In this document: positions 40,541 through 52,148 of the stretch, piece by piece
Numbering within the stretch: position 1 is the first letter of the stretch
Layout of the letters: each line of letters opens with the position of its first letter
DNA from: Paraphysomonas bandaiensis
Taxonomy: Eukaryota > Chrysophyceae
Assembly (NCBI GenBank): GCA_965644295.1
Contig: CBFFRP010000263.1
Coordinates: 434,001-498,000 of the forward strand
DNA: 64,000 nt
Direction: 5' to 3'
The notes under the pieces: model-generated
Told to the model about the DNA's origin: nothing
What the model saw: the letters and a program-made list of their open reading frames with translations, nothing else
Database searches by the model: none
Program-made: the position numbers and the translations under genes

Positions 40541-43047
40541 ATGATTTCTACAGTATTTTTAGTAATAATAACACTAATAGAGTGTTATCATACATATGCT
40601 TTATCTGATATCTCTTCTATTGGTTTTATCTGTTATCCAGACACTGTGGCTAATGTAGACAACAATTACTGTCTCAGAGATGATATTGTAGTGACATCTA
40701 CCGATAATCAACTGCATATATCATCATCTGGTTGTCCAGGTGATTAATATCAGGATTATATGTGTTTGCTCTTATATATATTATAGATCACGGTATTCCA
40801 GCTGCTTGCAATATCTCTCAACAGTATGGTATGTGCCCTGACGTACCACGATATCAAAAATATCAAATGTCGATACCAAAGAACCCTACTATTGATAAAA
40901 GTGGTCCTTTTCCAGTCCCTCTGCAAGGAGTTTACGATGGAAGTGGGGATTTTGAGAACGGTCCTGTTGGTATTGCAGCTAATGGCGTATTATTGTATAG
41001 CGAGTATGTGCGGTACGGTCCCGAAGGAGAGTTTAAACTCAGCTCGTCATCACTGGATTTAGACTCATGTGGGGGTTTTACTGACATCGCAAATAGGTAT
41101 CATTATCGCGCGTCACCTTTATGCCTTCTAGATCGAATGCGTTCTACAGTTCCGGCTTCGCCTTCTGATTATATTGCTGCAAGCAATAAGGACATACAAA
41201 TATCCCACTGGCCAGTTACAGGGACACCAAGTCCTATAGTAGGCTATGCATTAGATGGATTTCCGATATATGGTCCCTATAACTCCACTGGACAGCTTCA
41301 GGTTGCAGGCGAGGGTGGTGCCCTGGATGATTGCAATTTTGACTCTCGAACTCAGCGCTACTATATTACCGCTAACGCACCATTCGTTCCAGCTTGCCTG
41401 GTAGGAGAGCTGGGGTCATTTCAAAGTACTGTTATTCCTCAGGGACTCTGTCCTTCCAAGGGTGTTGATAGTGTCTGGTGCAATGGACCTGGATGCCAAC
41501 CAAAGCACCACGCTGTGAATTCTACTGTTGAACCGTTCAGAGCAGACATAAAGTGGTTTCTCACTCTGTCAATTACTTGCGTGCTCCTATTTATATTAGT
41601 AGGGAGTACTTACAGACGAATTTTTTATCCTGAACTTTTTCATTACCCCGCCGAAAAAATTGTCAACTCTATGCTGCCTGCCTTTTTGCTTCTCCTGGTA
41701 CTGCAACCCCTTTACAAAGTGTATTTCGGTGATAGTTCTGCTGCAGAGGATTACACCATCAATTATTCTCCAATCAGTACATACCTAAACGAAGCCATAG
41801 GATCTTTTCTAACTGTGTCAGGTGTACTCTATAGTCTAATTGTCTCGCAGCTATTCAGTCTCATCAATGAGAAATTCAAGAACATCCGTGATGCTCTTGG
41901 GGATGAGCTTGCGAGTTGTCGTCAGATTGTCTTATGTATCAAAGCTATTCAACTGCCGACTTCATCAGACGCTAAGGTGACTCCACGAAATGATAAGCAA
42001 GTATTGCAAAAGATGAAAGCGGTAAAAGTGGTGGTATGGTATGTGAGTCAGTTAGCCAAGAAATGGGGACAGTCAGTTGGAACCAATGACGATTCCCTGG
42101 ATGTACTGTATGGACTGCTTCCGCTGGTATCCACGTTATGTGATGATACGAATACGCAATTCAACTACCACGTTGCTGATAGGATAATGGATTCGTTAAA
42201 CGAACTTGCTAATGCGAAGTATCATCGTTTGGCCCTGGAGGATCAATCTGTCCCCACTGCAATGTGGTATCTGCAGTACCTCCTCAGCACGGTAATGTTT
42301 CTTGGTGTTGTATTCATATTCACCGGGTCAGAATTGTTGGATTATACCATCTGCTATCTTTCCGCCATGCTTGTGGGCATGGTTGCTTTGATAATAGCAG
42401 ATATGGACATGCCCTACAATGGCCTTATACGGATACAGCATGACCCTGTGTATGAGTTGCTTAGTACATTGGCCGCGTCAGACGATAAAGCAGCGCTTGC
42501 GACTAATCTAGATAGAAAAAATAGTCGATTCTTTAAATCTGATCTTGGTCGAGTGAGTTCAGGAACTCTCAGCAAGGCAGTCGCAGCCTCTAATAGGCGA
42601 TCTTTTTATGATTCTGCGAAGCTTGCGACACTGGGGTCGGAGCGACGATCGTCACTTAAAGGGGTGGCTAGGTTGGTGAGCCTATCGGGCATCCGCACGC
42701 CGAAAGTCTTTTCCCGTAATAACAGTATGGACACCACTGCTACTGTAGGAGGGACTGCCCCCTCTATGGAGAACAACACCTGGAGTCCAGGAACTAGCAG
42801 GAACAACAGCGTGATGATGTCTACTGCTTTAGGGGACCAAAACCACGACGTGCTACCGATGTCATCAGGGGGTGTAATAGATGAAAGCAGTAGCGAAAAT
42901 GTAATCCAGGGTGCTATCGTGCAGCTGTCCTTGCAGAAGCGGCAACAGTATAGAGATGAGGCATCCCGGATCGCCTCCAAATATAATCGTGATGAAAGTT
43001 TCAGTGATGAAAGTGTCCCTCCTGATATGGAATCCGGTGATACTTAG
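40541..43047 (+). CDS. YHYH-domain / bestrophin-like (DUF4239) fusion membrane protein
   Basis: Two exons (40541-40739 and 40787-43047, intron 47 nt) give 819 residues. A signal peptide (1-22) leads to an extracellular YHYH domain with RYHYRAS, YALDGFPIYGPYN, DDCNFD and RYYITANAPFVPACLVG. Then come transmembrane helices WFLTLSITCVLLFILVG and AFLLLLVLQPLY, and a bestrophin-like DUF4239 region (FLTVSGVLYSLIVSQLFSLI, a cytosolic helical part, then two more helices near 590-640). The C-terminal 200 residues are Ser-rich and cytosolic. The YHYH function is unknown; bestrophin relatives are anion channels. The fusion suggests an extracellular sensor or filter on a channel-like module. Confidence 0.85.
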
Positions 43048-43549
43048 TGTTCAGAACTGCAGTGATGCTTGGCTCGTATTGCGTCCTGATTCGCGAGCGA
43101 AGCAAAATCTAACTTTTGAAGGCGCTCTTTTTTTTTTCAATGTTTATGAGATATAACGATTCCTGCTAACCCTGGATGACTGATGACTTGCTTCGCATCC
43201 AATTGTACTTTTTATATTCTTCATGTCATAGGCAAACCGTTTATTACACTGTTGTTTTTTCGTTGATTGAAGTATCTATGTACCATGCAGTCTGTATTGA
43301 CTCTTAAAGCTGAAATGCTATAACTATATGCAGCTAATTTTCTCATTTCAGTAAAGTAAACTATATTCGTCGTATTAATCATTTTCTAAATTCTGGGATC
43401 TTCATGTGTTGCAGATATTTATTTTGCCATGCCACCAAGTGGAGATTACGTAAATATGTTATATAGTAAAATATTATAGAAAATATTCTTATATTTAACA
43501 ACAACGCTACTATATGAGGCGCAAGGTTTGTCATATGCTCACATATATT
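43048..43549. other. Intergenic, no gene seen
   Basis: AT-rich spacer up to the long-TIR element. Confidence 0.5.
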
Positions 43550-45047
43550 GAAAGTCTTATTATTAGCAATAGGCGTTAAAAACCTGCACCAACTTAGTAG
43601 CTAGATGAATGCTAGACAAACCAGGGATAGGGAGCAATATATTGTAACAATATATTGCAATGTATTGTAAAATATATTGATTGGTGGACTTGTCAAATAT
43701 TCCATCAATATTGTTTCTGTTAAAAGAGCTCACAATACTATTGCAATATATTGCAATGAATATTATGATAGGCATATAAGAGAAGATTCTCAACTGTATG
43801 GTGCAAAATATACGCCTATGTATTCAAATATCCGGAAAATACAGAGGGAGGATGATGAAGCTGAAGTTGGCTATATGCGGAAAAAATTCTTCAATCAGCT
43901 CAAAATCTTAAGAAACGGAAAGCTGAAATATCTAAGTACAGGTGCACGAGTCATGTAGTATGTACTTCCAATTTCCAATACATGTGAACGCCTGTTCAGC
44001 GCAGCAAAACTGATTATATCAGTGTTACGCAATCGTATGCATCATACTACACTTAACATGCTGTTGTTTCTGAAAGCTAAGCGACAGTTGTGGCCGGATG
44101 CAAGCATATTTCAATCAATATTAAATGAGTATGGTGATGATGTCACCGATGATGGCTCAGAGGATGAGTAGGAGGAAACTTTTAATTAGTTAAGAGTAGT
44201 GGGTTTGATTATCAAGTGACCTTAGACCTTATAATGGCAAGTACTAAAAATGGAAACTACGGATGTGTTTACTTACTGATTACTCATATACTAATAATAT
44301 ATTGCAATATATTGTACAATGTATTGCAATATATTGAAATAGTATTGTAGGGCCGGTTTAAAAATCCATCAATACTATTGATGGAACGCTATCTAACAAT
44401 AGTATTGCAATATATTGTTCCCTATCCCTGAGACAAACTAGTTAGACCTCTACCTGTAACTAATCAGTACACACTTTTTTTATCCTACTATTTAACGCTA
44501 CCGAAGCTGCTTGTGCGTCGCCGCAAGCACCAAGGTGCGACCACTTCCGCTCTGAGTTCTTAAGGTGAACATCCCGGATGCTTGACTTCAGCAGGCAGCC
44601 CAATACCCCGGTTACCCTTCAGGTGGGCCCTGTCCCGGATGCCCTTGAGGTGGACCCATTCCCGGATGCCTGTTTATTCGTCAGGGCCCAAAGACGTCTA
44701 CACAAGTGACACTTATTGGTGTCCCTTGTACCACACAAGCATTCGGCTATGAGTGGGCAGAAGAATATCTGCTGACTATATGTTTGCGGCTCACGTTAGT
44801 TTCCCAGAGAAATAACTCCGGTAATTATCCCCCAGAACACCACGAAAAGGTGCGAGTCCGATTTTGTTGAGGGCCTTAAGGACATAAAGCGAGAATGATA
44901 GCAATTTGATGCTCTTGCAATGACGCGCAAGCAGTTTTCGTAGAGTAAAATAGTAGGATATTATCAGAGTTAAGCACTAGTTAGTTAAATTGTTTTGCAA
45001 CAATAGTTCTGACTCTTACTCGCCTATTGCAAATAATCAGATATTCA
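43550..45047. mobile_element. Long-TIR non-autonomous DNA element with nested hAT
   Basis: The left end (TTATTATTAGCAATAGGCGT at 43558) is inverted at the right end (CGCCTATTGCAAATAATCAG near 45020). The inner arm GTTAAATAGTAGGAT also recurs in inverse orientation (left 44490s, right 44945-44960), so the arms are about 110-150 bp. The core (44500-44935) has the hairpin GCACCAAGGTGC and a GC-rich part with repeated CCCGGATG. Removing the nested hAT copy and its duplication leaves about 680 bp. No transposase is encoded. Related copies lie at 5994-6293, 45.05-45.56 kb, 54.78-54.95 kb and 59.80-60.30 kb. Confidence 0.7.
43622..44430 (+). mobile_element. Non-autonomous hAT element, copy 2
   Basis: This 809-bp copy has termini CAGGGATAGGGAGCAATATA and ..CAATATATTGTTCCCTATCC plus CTG, and a perfect 8-bp duplication AGACAAAC (43614-43621 and 44431-44438). 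It keeps a hAT dimerisation tail (CERLFSAAKLIISVLRNRMH through LNMLLFLKAKRQLW to an acidic end and TAG at about 44169-44171), unshifted here where copy 1 is frameshifted. It inserted inside the long-TIR element, so it is younger than that copy. Confidence 0.93.
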
Positions 45048-45560
45048 CTACTGTGTAGACATCTTTGGGCCCTGACGAATAAGCCGGCATCCGAGGTATT
45101 GGGCTGCCTACTATTTAGCGCTACAAAAACTATCTGTGCATCACCATAAGCACCAAGGTGCAACCATTCTCGCACTATCACTCAAAACAAACGCAGTGAG
45201 CAAGCAGAATATTGATGAGATAATACCTGGCATCTGCTGACTTTCAGGATTTTTTAGTCCTGAAGGCGAACAGCCCGGATGTTCGACTTCAGCAATTAGC
45301 CCAATACCCTGGATGCCTGTTTATTCGTCAGGCCTCAAAGAAGTCTACACAAGTAACACTAATTAGTGCCCCTTATTCCGCACAAGCATATGACTATGAG
45401 TAGGCACAACGTTACCTCTGCTACTAACATACGTCAATTAAGTTTTAGTTTCCCGGAGAAATATCTGCGGTACTTATCCCCCAGAACAATTACGAATACT
45501 AGATACAACCGTTCTCATGGAATAATCAGATATTCACTACCCCCCAGAACACCACGAAAA
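45048..45560. repeat. Rearranged copies of the long-TIR repeat core
   Basis: Segments of the 44.5-44.9 kb core recur here in mixed order and orientation. GGGCCCTGACGAATAAGCC is inverted, while GCACCAAGGTGCAACC, GTTTATTCGTCAGG and CCCCAGAACACCACGAAAAG are direct. The terminal motif AATAATCAGATATTCACTA appears at about 45522-45540. No coding content. Confidence 0.65.
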
Positions 45561-45589
45561 GGTGCAAGTCCGACTTTGTTGTGGTTGGC

Positions 45590-46850
45590 ATCATCACATT
45601 TATATGCAACACGCTTAATAAGCTCCAGGTCGTCCACCTGATTGAAATGATGTGTATGTGTGTATGATATGAGGCATGAAATTCTAATAAGCACGATGTG
45701 ACCCAAATTCTGCAAGAATTGGGCGCCAATGCACTAAATTGCTTTCAGAAAATTGTAGTTGCACGAGGTACTTGTCGTTGTTGGCATCGTCATCCTGCTT
45801 ATGAAGATAGATCACCTTCACTGGCATCATTCTGATCTTTTACAGAAGACGAAGGATAGAATATTACTTGGAGTGTTTGATGATCTGCTTTTGTTAGTTA
45901 TAGCTCATCATTTTGGTTTCCATATTAATATGTAATTAAACTAAATCCCATACATATGGCTGTCTATATTATTATATTTAAGATAGAAGTAAATTAGTGT
46001 TGAACTGAATATTGAAGTTAAAGTAGATGTTCCCTGATTAACATTAAAAATATAAAAGATAGTATTGTTTCAAATCAATGGTATGTATACTGTATATTTA
46101 GGGAATAGTAATTGCACTTGATCAATTCAAAACAATTAACTCCCAAATTTCTATAATAGTTACAACAAAATACTCCTACCACTGCGGGAATAGAAACTGT
46201 GAGGTGTTGAAATTCGTACATAAGTGTGATGATGGATGCAAAGAATTATAATTGCCTAATTAAACAGCGTCATAATCGTTATATTCAACACGTCTAGTCT
46301 CTGCTAGTGCACCTAATTTAATAGTCTATAGATGTAAAACTAGTTTCTGAACACAACCGTTCTCATGTAATAATCAGATATTCTTAATAAGTGCACCTAA
46401 TTTGAATGCTGTGCGTATGATATGTGGCACACAATTCTGATAAGCATGACGTTATGACGTTACCCAATCCCTAAAAGAACTGAGTGTCACTGCCTCTAAC
46501 CCCTAACCACCTATACAGCATCAGATATGGCACTTAAACGCTCCTGTAATATTCTTGAAGTTGTTTCGAAGTTCAGCTTATGAAGATAGGTCTTTTTTCA
46601 CTGACATCATAATGATCTTCAACATTAGACGAATAATGGAAGATGACTCGGAGTGTGTGATACCTGATGTTGGTTCATTAGTGTGGTTTCTCTATAATTG
46701 TTTAATATATTGAAATCACATACATATGACTATCAATATCATAATTAGGATAGAAGTGAGTTTCTTTTGAACCGAATACTGAAGTTTAATGTCTAGGATA
46801 GAAGTGAGTTTCTTTTGAACCGAATACTGAAGTTTAATGTCTATATTCGC
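45590..46850. repeat. Diverged segmental duplication and 48-bp tandem repeat
   Basis: About 400 bp at 45600-46030 resembles 46400-46850 (shared GTATGATATG, AATTCT.ATAAGCA, GCTTATGAAGATAG, GAGTGT.TGAT). Within the second copy a 48-bp unit starting AGGATAGAAGTGAGTTTC is perfectly repeated (about 46748-46845). A subfamily terminus of the long-TIR repeat sits between them (46313-46391). No gene seen; 46851-47122 is also empty. Confidence 0.6.
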
Positions 46851-47122
46851 TCGGTGCTAAGAATATGAGTGCTCTGAGACAAAATGGGGATAAGAATATA
46901 TCTATCGCTATCAAATAACCAGGTGTATTATTAAAATAGTATAATTTTATGTTGTAGTAATAATTTAACGGTATACAGATCACAACTGTCATTTTGATAT
47001 TCTCCGTTGCAAAACTGTGAAATTAATCTTCTTTGTATGGCATCGGAGATTGAAGACACAAAATCAGGCCACAGTACCATAGCTTCAACATACAGTTTAA
47101 AGATCACCCTATTATCCTTTTT

Positions 47123-48458
47123 TCAAATCTGGAGAATGATACCAATAAGCTTCTTACTCGATTGATACAATCTAACATCGTCGAATTAATCACATTTAAA
47201 AAGTGCATGAGACATCATACCTGCAGTGGTGGCTCGCCGAGAAACACAACTGCACCATTCAAGTATGCTAATACATTATCTCGCATATGTCGTGGCCCAT
47301 ACATATCCACCCTACCAGTACCACGACATGTGAAACCATTTGCTTGAACGGAAGAATCTAGAACCACCCCAGATACGAATCCAAACGGAGAAAAAATGTC
47401 GTATATATGTACCACTGTGGTATAGTAGGGCAAGCTCCATAGACGAAACACATAAACTCTCAAAGTGTTCGAAGGATAACTAGCACCTGGATGGGGGTGA
47501 GCGAATCGACTCATCTGCGGCAGTGCCGCAGCGCTTGGAGTCGTCGGAAACGGATGTGGTGTGGTAAATGTCGGAGGATGTTGGAGGACAAGCATAGGGT
47601 CTCCTGGCATGGTTATGCCCGCACTACCTGCGCTGATGTTGCTGCTAGTGTGGGAGATAACACCATTGCCAGTGACAAGGTCCGGGCTAGGGGAGCACTC
47701 CGACTCGTCGTCACTTACAGTTGAAAGCAAACTCTCGCTGTGGGACAGAAGCTTTGCGGGCTCCGCAAACCTCACTTGCAGTGGCAAGCACCCACCTTCG
47801 GGGATAGTGAAGTTCAGTTTTGTTACTGCTGCATCACATTCTTCGACAGTGTTATATATGACAAATGCTTTACCCTTACTGCGGCTGCTGTCAGCATGCA
47901 TCAGTAATCTGCACTCCATGATTTCGCCAAACTATACATTATTTTCATGATCAGAAGATTATATACATAATTAACGCGAAAATATACCGGGGCAAACATG
48001 TTGTACACATCGGATTCCGAATACGAAAATGGTAAATTCGAAGCAAATAACTTGCAATGTGGTGAATTGGGGTCTTTCTGAGGCCGTGCAACTGCGACTT
48101 TGAGCTTTTTGTTGCTTATTTCCAATCCATTCTTAGCCTTTATTGCGCTAGCTGCGTCCTCTGGATTAGCAAACTCGACAAATCCATATGCTCGACTTCG
48201 TCCTGTTCCTTTTTCACGCACAACTTTAGCGCGGCATACCTCTCCATGTTCGGCAAATAAATTCTATATACAAGATACATATTACCAGCACACTCCTCAT
48301 AATACATACATATCTATACATACATATCTATACATACATATCTATACATACATATCTATACATACATATCTATACACACATATACATACCTTCAATTGGG
48401 TACTATCCAATTCAGCTGGTAAATAGTTTACAATAAGATTACACTCGTTAGCACTCAT
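47123..48458 (-). CDS. ELAV-like RNA-binding protein with RRMs
   Basis: Exons 48458-48390, 48263-47988, 47931-47221 and a two-codon last exon 47128-47123 give about 353 residues. RRM1 has NLIVNYLP (RNP2) and RAYGFVEF (RNP1). RRM2 has CKLFASNLPFSYSESDVYNM and GKAFVIY. A Ser/Pro/Thr-rich linker leads to a third, divergent RRM (VYVFRLWSLPYYTTVVHIYD) without a normal RNP1. ELAV/CELF relatives bind U-rich mRNA elements in splicing or stability. The last junction (CTGCAG/GTATGATG) and terminal PPLQI are inferred and the least certain part. Confidence 0.8.
48293..48386. repeat. 14-bp tandem repeat in intron 1 of the RRM gene
   Basis: About five units of ACATATCTATACAT fill most of the 126-nt intron 48264-48389. 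The intron length is therefore likely to vary between strains. Confidence 0.85.
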
Positions 48459-49346
48459 ATTAGTTGTTATAATCTCTAAGTATATCAAGTATATCAAGGT
48501 CGTATCTACTGACAGTTCATCATATAATATAAACTACATCTATATATTCATTATAAGAGATAGAGAGTTATTAATAGAGGAAAGAATCACAGGAGACTGT
48601 GTTTATATAGATATTATATTGTTATATGATGATTCATTGTGTTATTGATATGTATGGATTATGTATGTATAGAGGTGAGATATATATATATATATATGTA
48701 TGTATGTACTGCTGTATGTATGTATGTATGTATGTGTATGGTAATGTAGGTATACATATCTGTATATCTCTCTATATAGTGGTATACTGAGAGGGGTATG
48801 GATCATATCTTTATCTACTGTCTATATACGTATGTATGTACAGCAGTATGAGTACGCACATATGATAACTTCCGTTAATAACCAACTCCGTTATATATAA
48901 TACAGCACCAGCAGCAGGTGAAATGACGATGTTTCCCCTATACTTCAATATGGACATGACATCGACATGCCTGCTGTACATCGAACATTCTATTGGTAAC
49001 AATCTCAAAAACCGAAAGATATACCCGAATATCGCATTATTGTTTCGAAAATCCCTATTTTTTAAATGCGATACCAAAAGGGGCCTAATAAACTGTAAAT
49101 TTGCGAGAAACCCATAGTTTTCAGTAGTTTCTTTGTCTATTAGTACAGTTTCTGCATATCAACAGAGCCTCTCTGCTGCTACTATGATTGCAACCGTACA
49201 AGCAAGTGCAGAAAATGATAGGAATCATATGATAATATAATCTACAATGAAAGATAATATTATCATAAGTAACCATAGTCAAGGGTTGAACCACTGGGAA
49301 CTGCATTTTCCCCCAGTATTATTTCTTTATTTGCATTATATTTGCA
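48459..49346. other. Divergent promoter region
   Basis: Spacer between the RRM gene and the decarboxylase with TATG/TATA microsatellite tracts at 48678-48740. No gene. Confidence 0.5.
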
Positions 49347-50747
49347 ATGACGGATTCTAGTGGAGAGAAGTCTCTTCAGGTTGATTTTAACGATCAGCTG
49401 AGGAGCAAAGAGCTCTTTGAGATGGCCAAAACGTATGCTTTTGACTATATGGATACTCTAGATGAGTGGCCGGTGTTTCCATCCGATGATTCTATTCAGA
49501 GATTAGAAGAATTTTCTGAGAAAATGCCAGAGACTCGCCAGTCTAGCAAAGAGGTGCTGCATATGTTGCAACGGTTGGGCTCACCTGCATGTGTTCGACA
49601 AACTGGCGGTCGCTACTTTGGATTCGTGAATGGAAATATTTTGCCAGTGGCTGCAGCATCTCGTTGGTTGGTAGATGTTTGGGATCAGAATACTGCTTTG
49701 TATGCAATGTCCCCTGTGGCATCCAAATTAGAAGAAGTGACTGAGTCGTGGATATCTAATTTGCTCGGTTTACCAGAATCTACAGCCATGGGATTAGTGG
49801 GCGGCTCCTCTGTGGCGACGTTGTGTGCACTGGCAGCTGCCAGGAACTCCCTCTTAGCGAAAAAGGGTTGGAATGTCTCTTCGGACGGTCTCTTTGGCGC
49901 CCCTCCTCTACGGGTTGTTGTGAGTGAACAGGCCCACAGTTCAGTCTTCAAAGCCCTCTCGCTGGTTGGCTTGGGTCGAAACAGAGTAGAGCTGGTCCCG
50001 GCAGATTCCCAAGGAAGAATAGATCTAAATTCTTTACCACCGTTGGATTCTTCTACGTTGGTGATTCTCCAAGCCGGACACGTATGTACTGGATCGTTCG
50101 ACCCCTTCGATAGTATATGTGATCAGGCTGCGGCAGCAGGGGCATGGGTACACATTGATGGAGCATTTGGATTGTGGGCAGCAGCTTCACCACGTTTCTG
50201 TGATATCACCAAGGGCTTAGAAAGAGCTGATTCGTGGTGTGGTGATGCTCACAAAACTCTGAATGCCCCATATGATTGTGGTATCGTACTATGCAAGCAC
50301 CGAGAAGCCCTCAAAGAAGCTATGGCTGCCAGTGGGTCTTATCTGCAGGAATCCAATAGCCATCGTGATTCAATGTTTTACACGCCGGACATGTCACGTC
50401 GTGCTCGATCTGTCGACTTATGGGTGTGCCTCAGGACGCTCGGTCGTTCTGGGGTGGTGGAGTTGGTTGATGGACTTGTTGACCGGGCACAGGAATTTGC
50501 TGTTCTACTTCGGGATGCTGGATTTTTAGTTCTCAATGATGTAGTGTTCAACCAATGTCTTGTACGATGTGAAACATGTCACCAGACATCTCTCACTCTT
50601 GAGAGGCTCCAGCAATCAGGTAAAATGTGGTGTGGCGGCACAAAGTGGAATGGCAAGGTTGCAATACGCATAAGTTGTTGCTCGTGGGCCACCACTGCTC
50701 AGGATGTACGAGAATGTGTTGACATATTTATTTCCACCAAAATGTGA
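49347..50747 (+). CDS. PLP-dependent group II decarboxylase
   Basis: The 466-residue intronless protein belongs to the pyridoxal-5'-phosphate decarboxylase family (fold type I, with glutamate, diaminobutyrate and aromatic amino-acid decarboxylases). Visible are GRYFGFVNGNILPVAAASRW, the PLP stacking histidine in SEQAHSSVFKAL, the aspartate in HIDGAFGLWAA, and the Schiff-base lysine in WCGDAHKTLNAPYD. The pattern TPDMSRRARSVDLWVCLRTL is typical of a bacterial/fungal subgroup of unknown substrate. Most other long genes here have introns, so the intronless state is compatible with acquisition from bacteria. No targeting signal. Confidence 0.93.
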   Translation: MTDSSGEKSLQVDFNDQLRSKELFEMAKTYAFDYMDTLDEWPVFPSDDSIQRLEEFSEKMPETRQSSKEVLHMLQRLGSPACVRQTGGRYFGFVNGNILPVAAASRWLVDVWDQNTALYAMSPVASKLEEVTESWISNLLGLPESTAMGLVGGSSVATLCALAAARNSLLAKKGWNVSSDGLFGAPPLRVVVSEQAHSSVFKALSLVGLGRNRVELVPADSQGRIDLNSLPPLDSSTLVILQAGHVCTGSFDPFDSICDQAAAAGAWVHIDGAFGLWAAASPRFCDITKGLERADSWCGDAHKTLNAPYDCGIVLCKHREALKEAMAASGSYLQESNSHRDSMFYTPDMSRRARSVDLWVCLRTLGRSGVVELVDGLVDRAQEFAVLLRDAGFLVLNDVVFNQCLVRCETCHQTSLTLERLQQSGKMWCGGTKWNGKVAIRISCCSWATTAQDVRECVDIFISTKM

Positions 50748-51168
50748 TGGAGTTTTTATTTTCAGTAAAAATGATCTGCATTGCATGTGACGAATTTGAA
50801 TATCGTACTGTAATTATAGACTCAGATCAACTAACCTGACGCATTGCGTAATCACTGATCGGTGTAATTCAATCTATGTAAACACGTTCAGTAAATAAAC
50901 TTATATGCGTCAGAAACAACCACTGATACATTGTTCTGCGGTGCGTAGTTACTGCAATGCAGGCTTGCGTAACAATTAATTGGTTTTCAATTTATTGGCA
51001 ATAATTGCCAATTATTTGATGTTTGGTTAATAATTGCAACTATTATTGTTGGATACTTGTCACCAATTAATCGTTACCCAAGCCTCCTTATATATATCGC
51101 ACGCTTCAACTATCCCTCCTCAAGTCGGACTGGAGTGGGAACTATTCATACGTGACGAGACAATATTC
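50748..51168. other. Intergenic, no gene seen
   Basis: AATTATTGGCAATAATTGCCAATTATT-type short palindromes occur near 50970-51020. No gene is visible up to the LTR unit. Confidence 0.45.
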
Positions 51169-51173
51169 CTCAC

Positions 51174-51455
51174 TGCTCCATTCTGAGCGCGTACTTAGGT
51201 AGAGCCGGGTGGGGTCGGGTGCCTAACTAATACTTGATTAAGTCCCATATGTTATTTGCTAGCTACCTACTGAAACCAACTAGCTACATCATTATCACAC
51301 GTTTTTTAGCGCTGAATATGCAGTGAGATAATGGGGCAGTGGGGAAGCGCTGAACTAAGCAATGTGTACATAGGTAGAGGTGCGCGGTCGCAACACTCAG
51401 CCGCACCCACTAGATGGTCAAACGGGATGATTAGTTACGCTGTCAATATGGGGCA
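51174..51455 (+). repeat. Left LTR of the ankyrin-carrying unit
   Basis: TG..CA-bounded 282-bp repeat, about 99% identical to 56299-56579 by manual alignment. Confidence 0.8.
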
Positions 51456-52148
51456 CGGCCCAGCAATACTATTGCAATAGATTAGAATCTTTAATCTGGT
51501 AATCAGTAACTGAACATATCAGTAGATTCCATTATTAGTACTAGTCATTAAGGTCACATACATGTATGCATCGAATATGATATGTTACTATATATTGTCT
51601 ACATTCGATGCATGTGAAACACTTCCTTTCACGGGGGGGGGAGGTTATGAGGAGAAAACCTCACATAGTTTCACATATGCAGGCCATACATATATACAGA
51701 CAACTTTAAGACTTATATATCTGAGATCTTTAGCATGTCCATGTGCTGTCCATGTGCTGTCCATGAGTCTGCAAAGGATCGACACACACAGCAGCATACA
51801 GAGTACAAGATTTCATACAGCAATATCAACTAAAAAATGCAACAAGCCTGTATAAAAACTACATTTTATAGTTAGCGAAAGATCAAAACACAGAAAATGC
51901 ATGATTTTTTTAGCCACATGTTACATACTCTGTATGTGTATGTTTCGTACCTTCGTACCGTTTATGAGTATGTAGCATCCTACATACATACATACATACT
52001 GCTGCATATTATTGTACATTGTACCCACATACAGCAGTATGTATGCATCAGTACGTCGTAGTATGGAGTTTGCTCAAGTCTATAGACATGAACTCATCTC
52101 ACTATCATCTGCTGCCTGTATTGCCACTCTATCAGCCTCATATCAACT

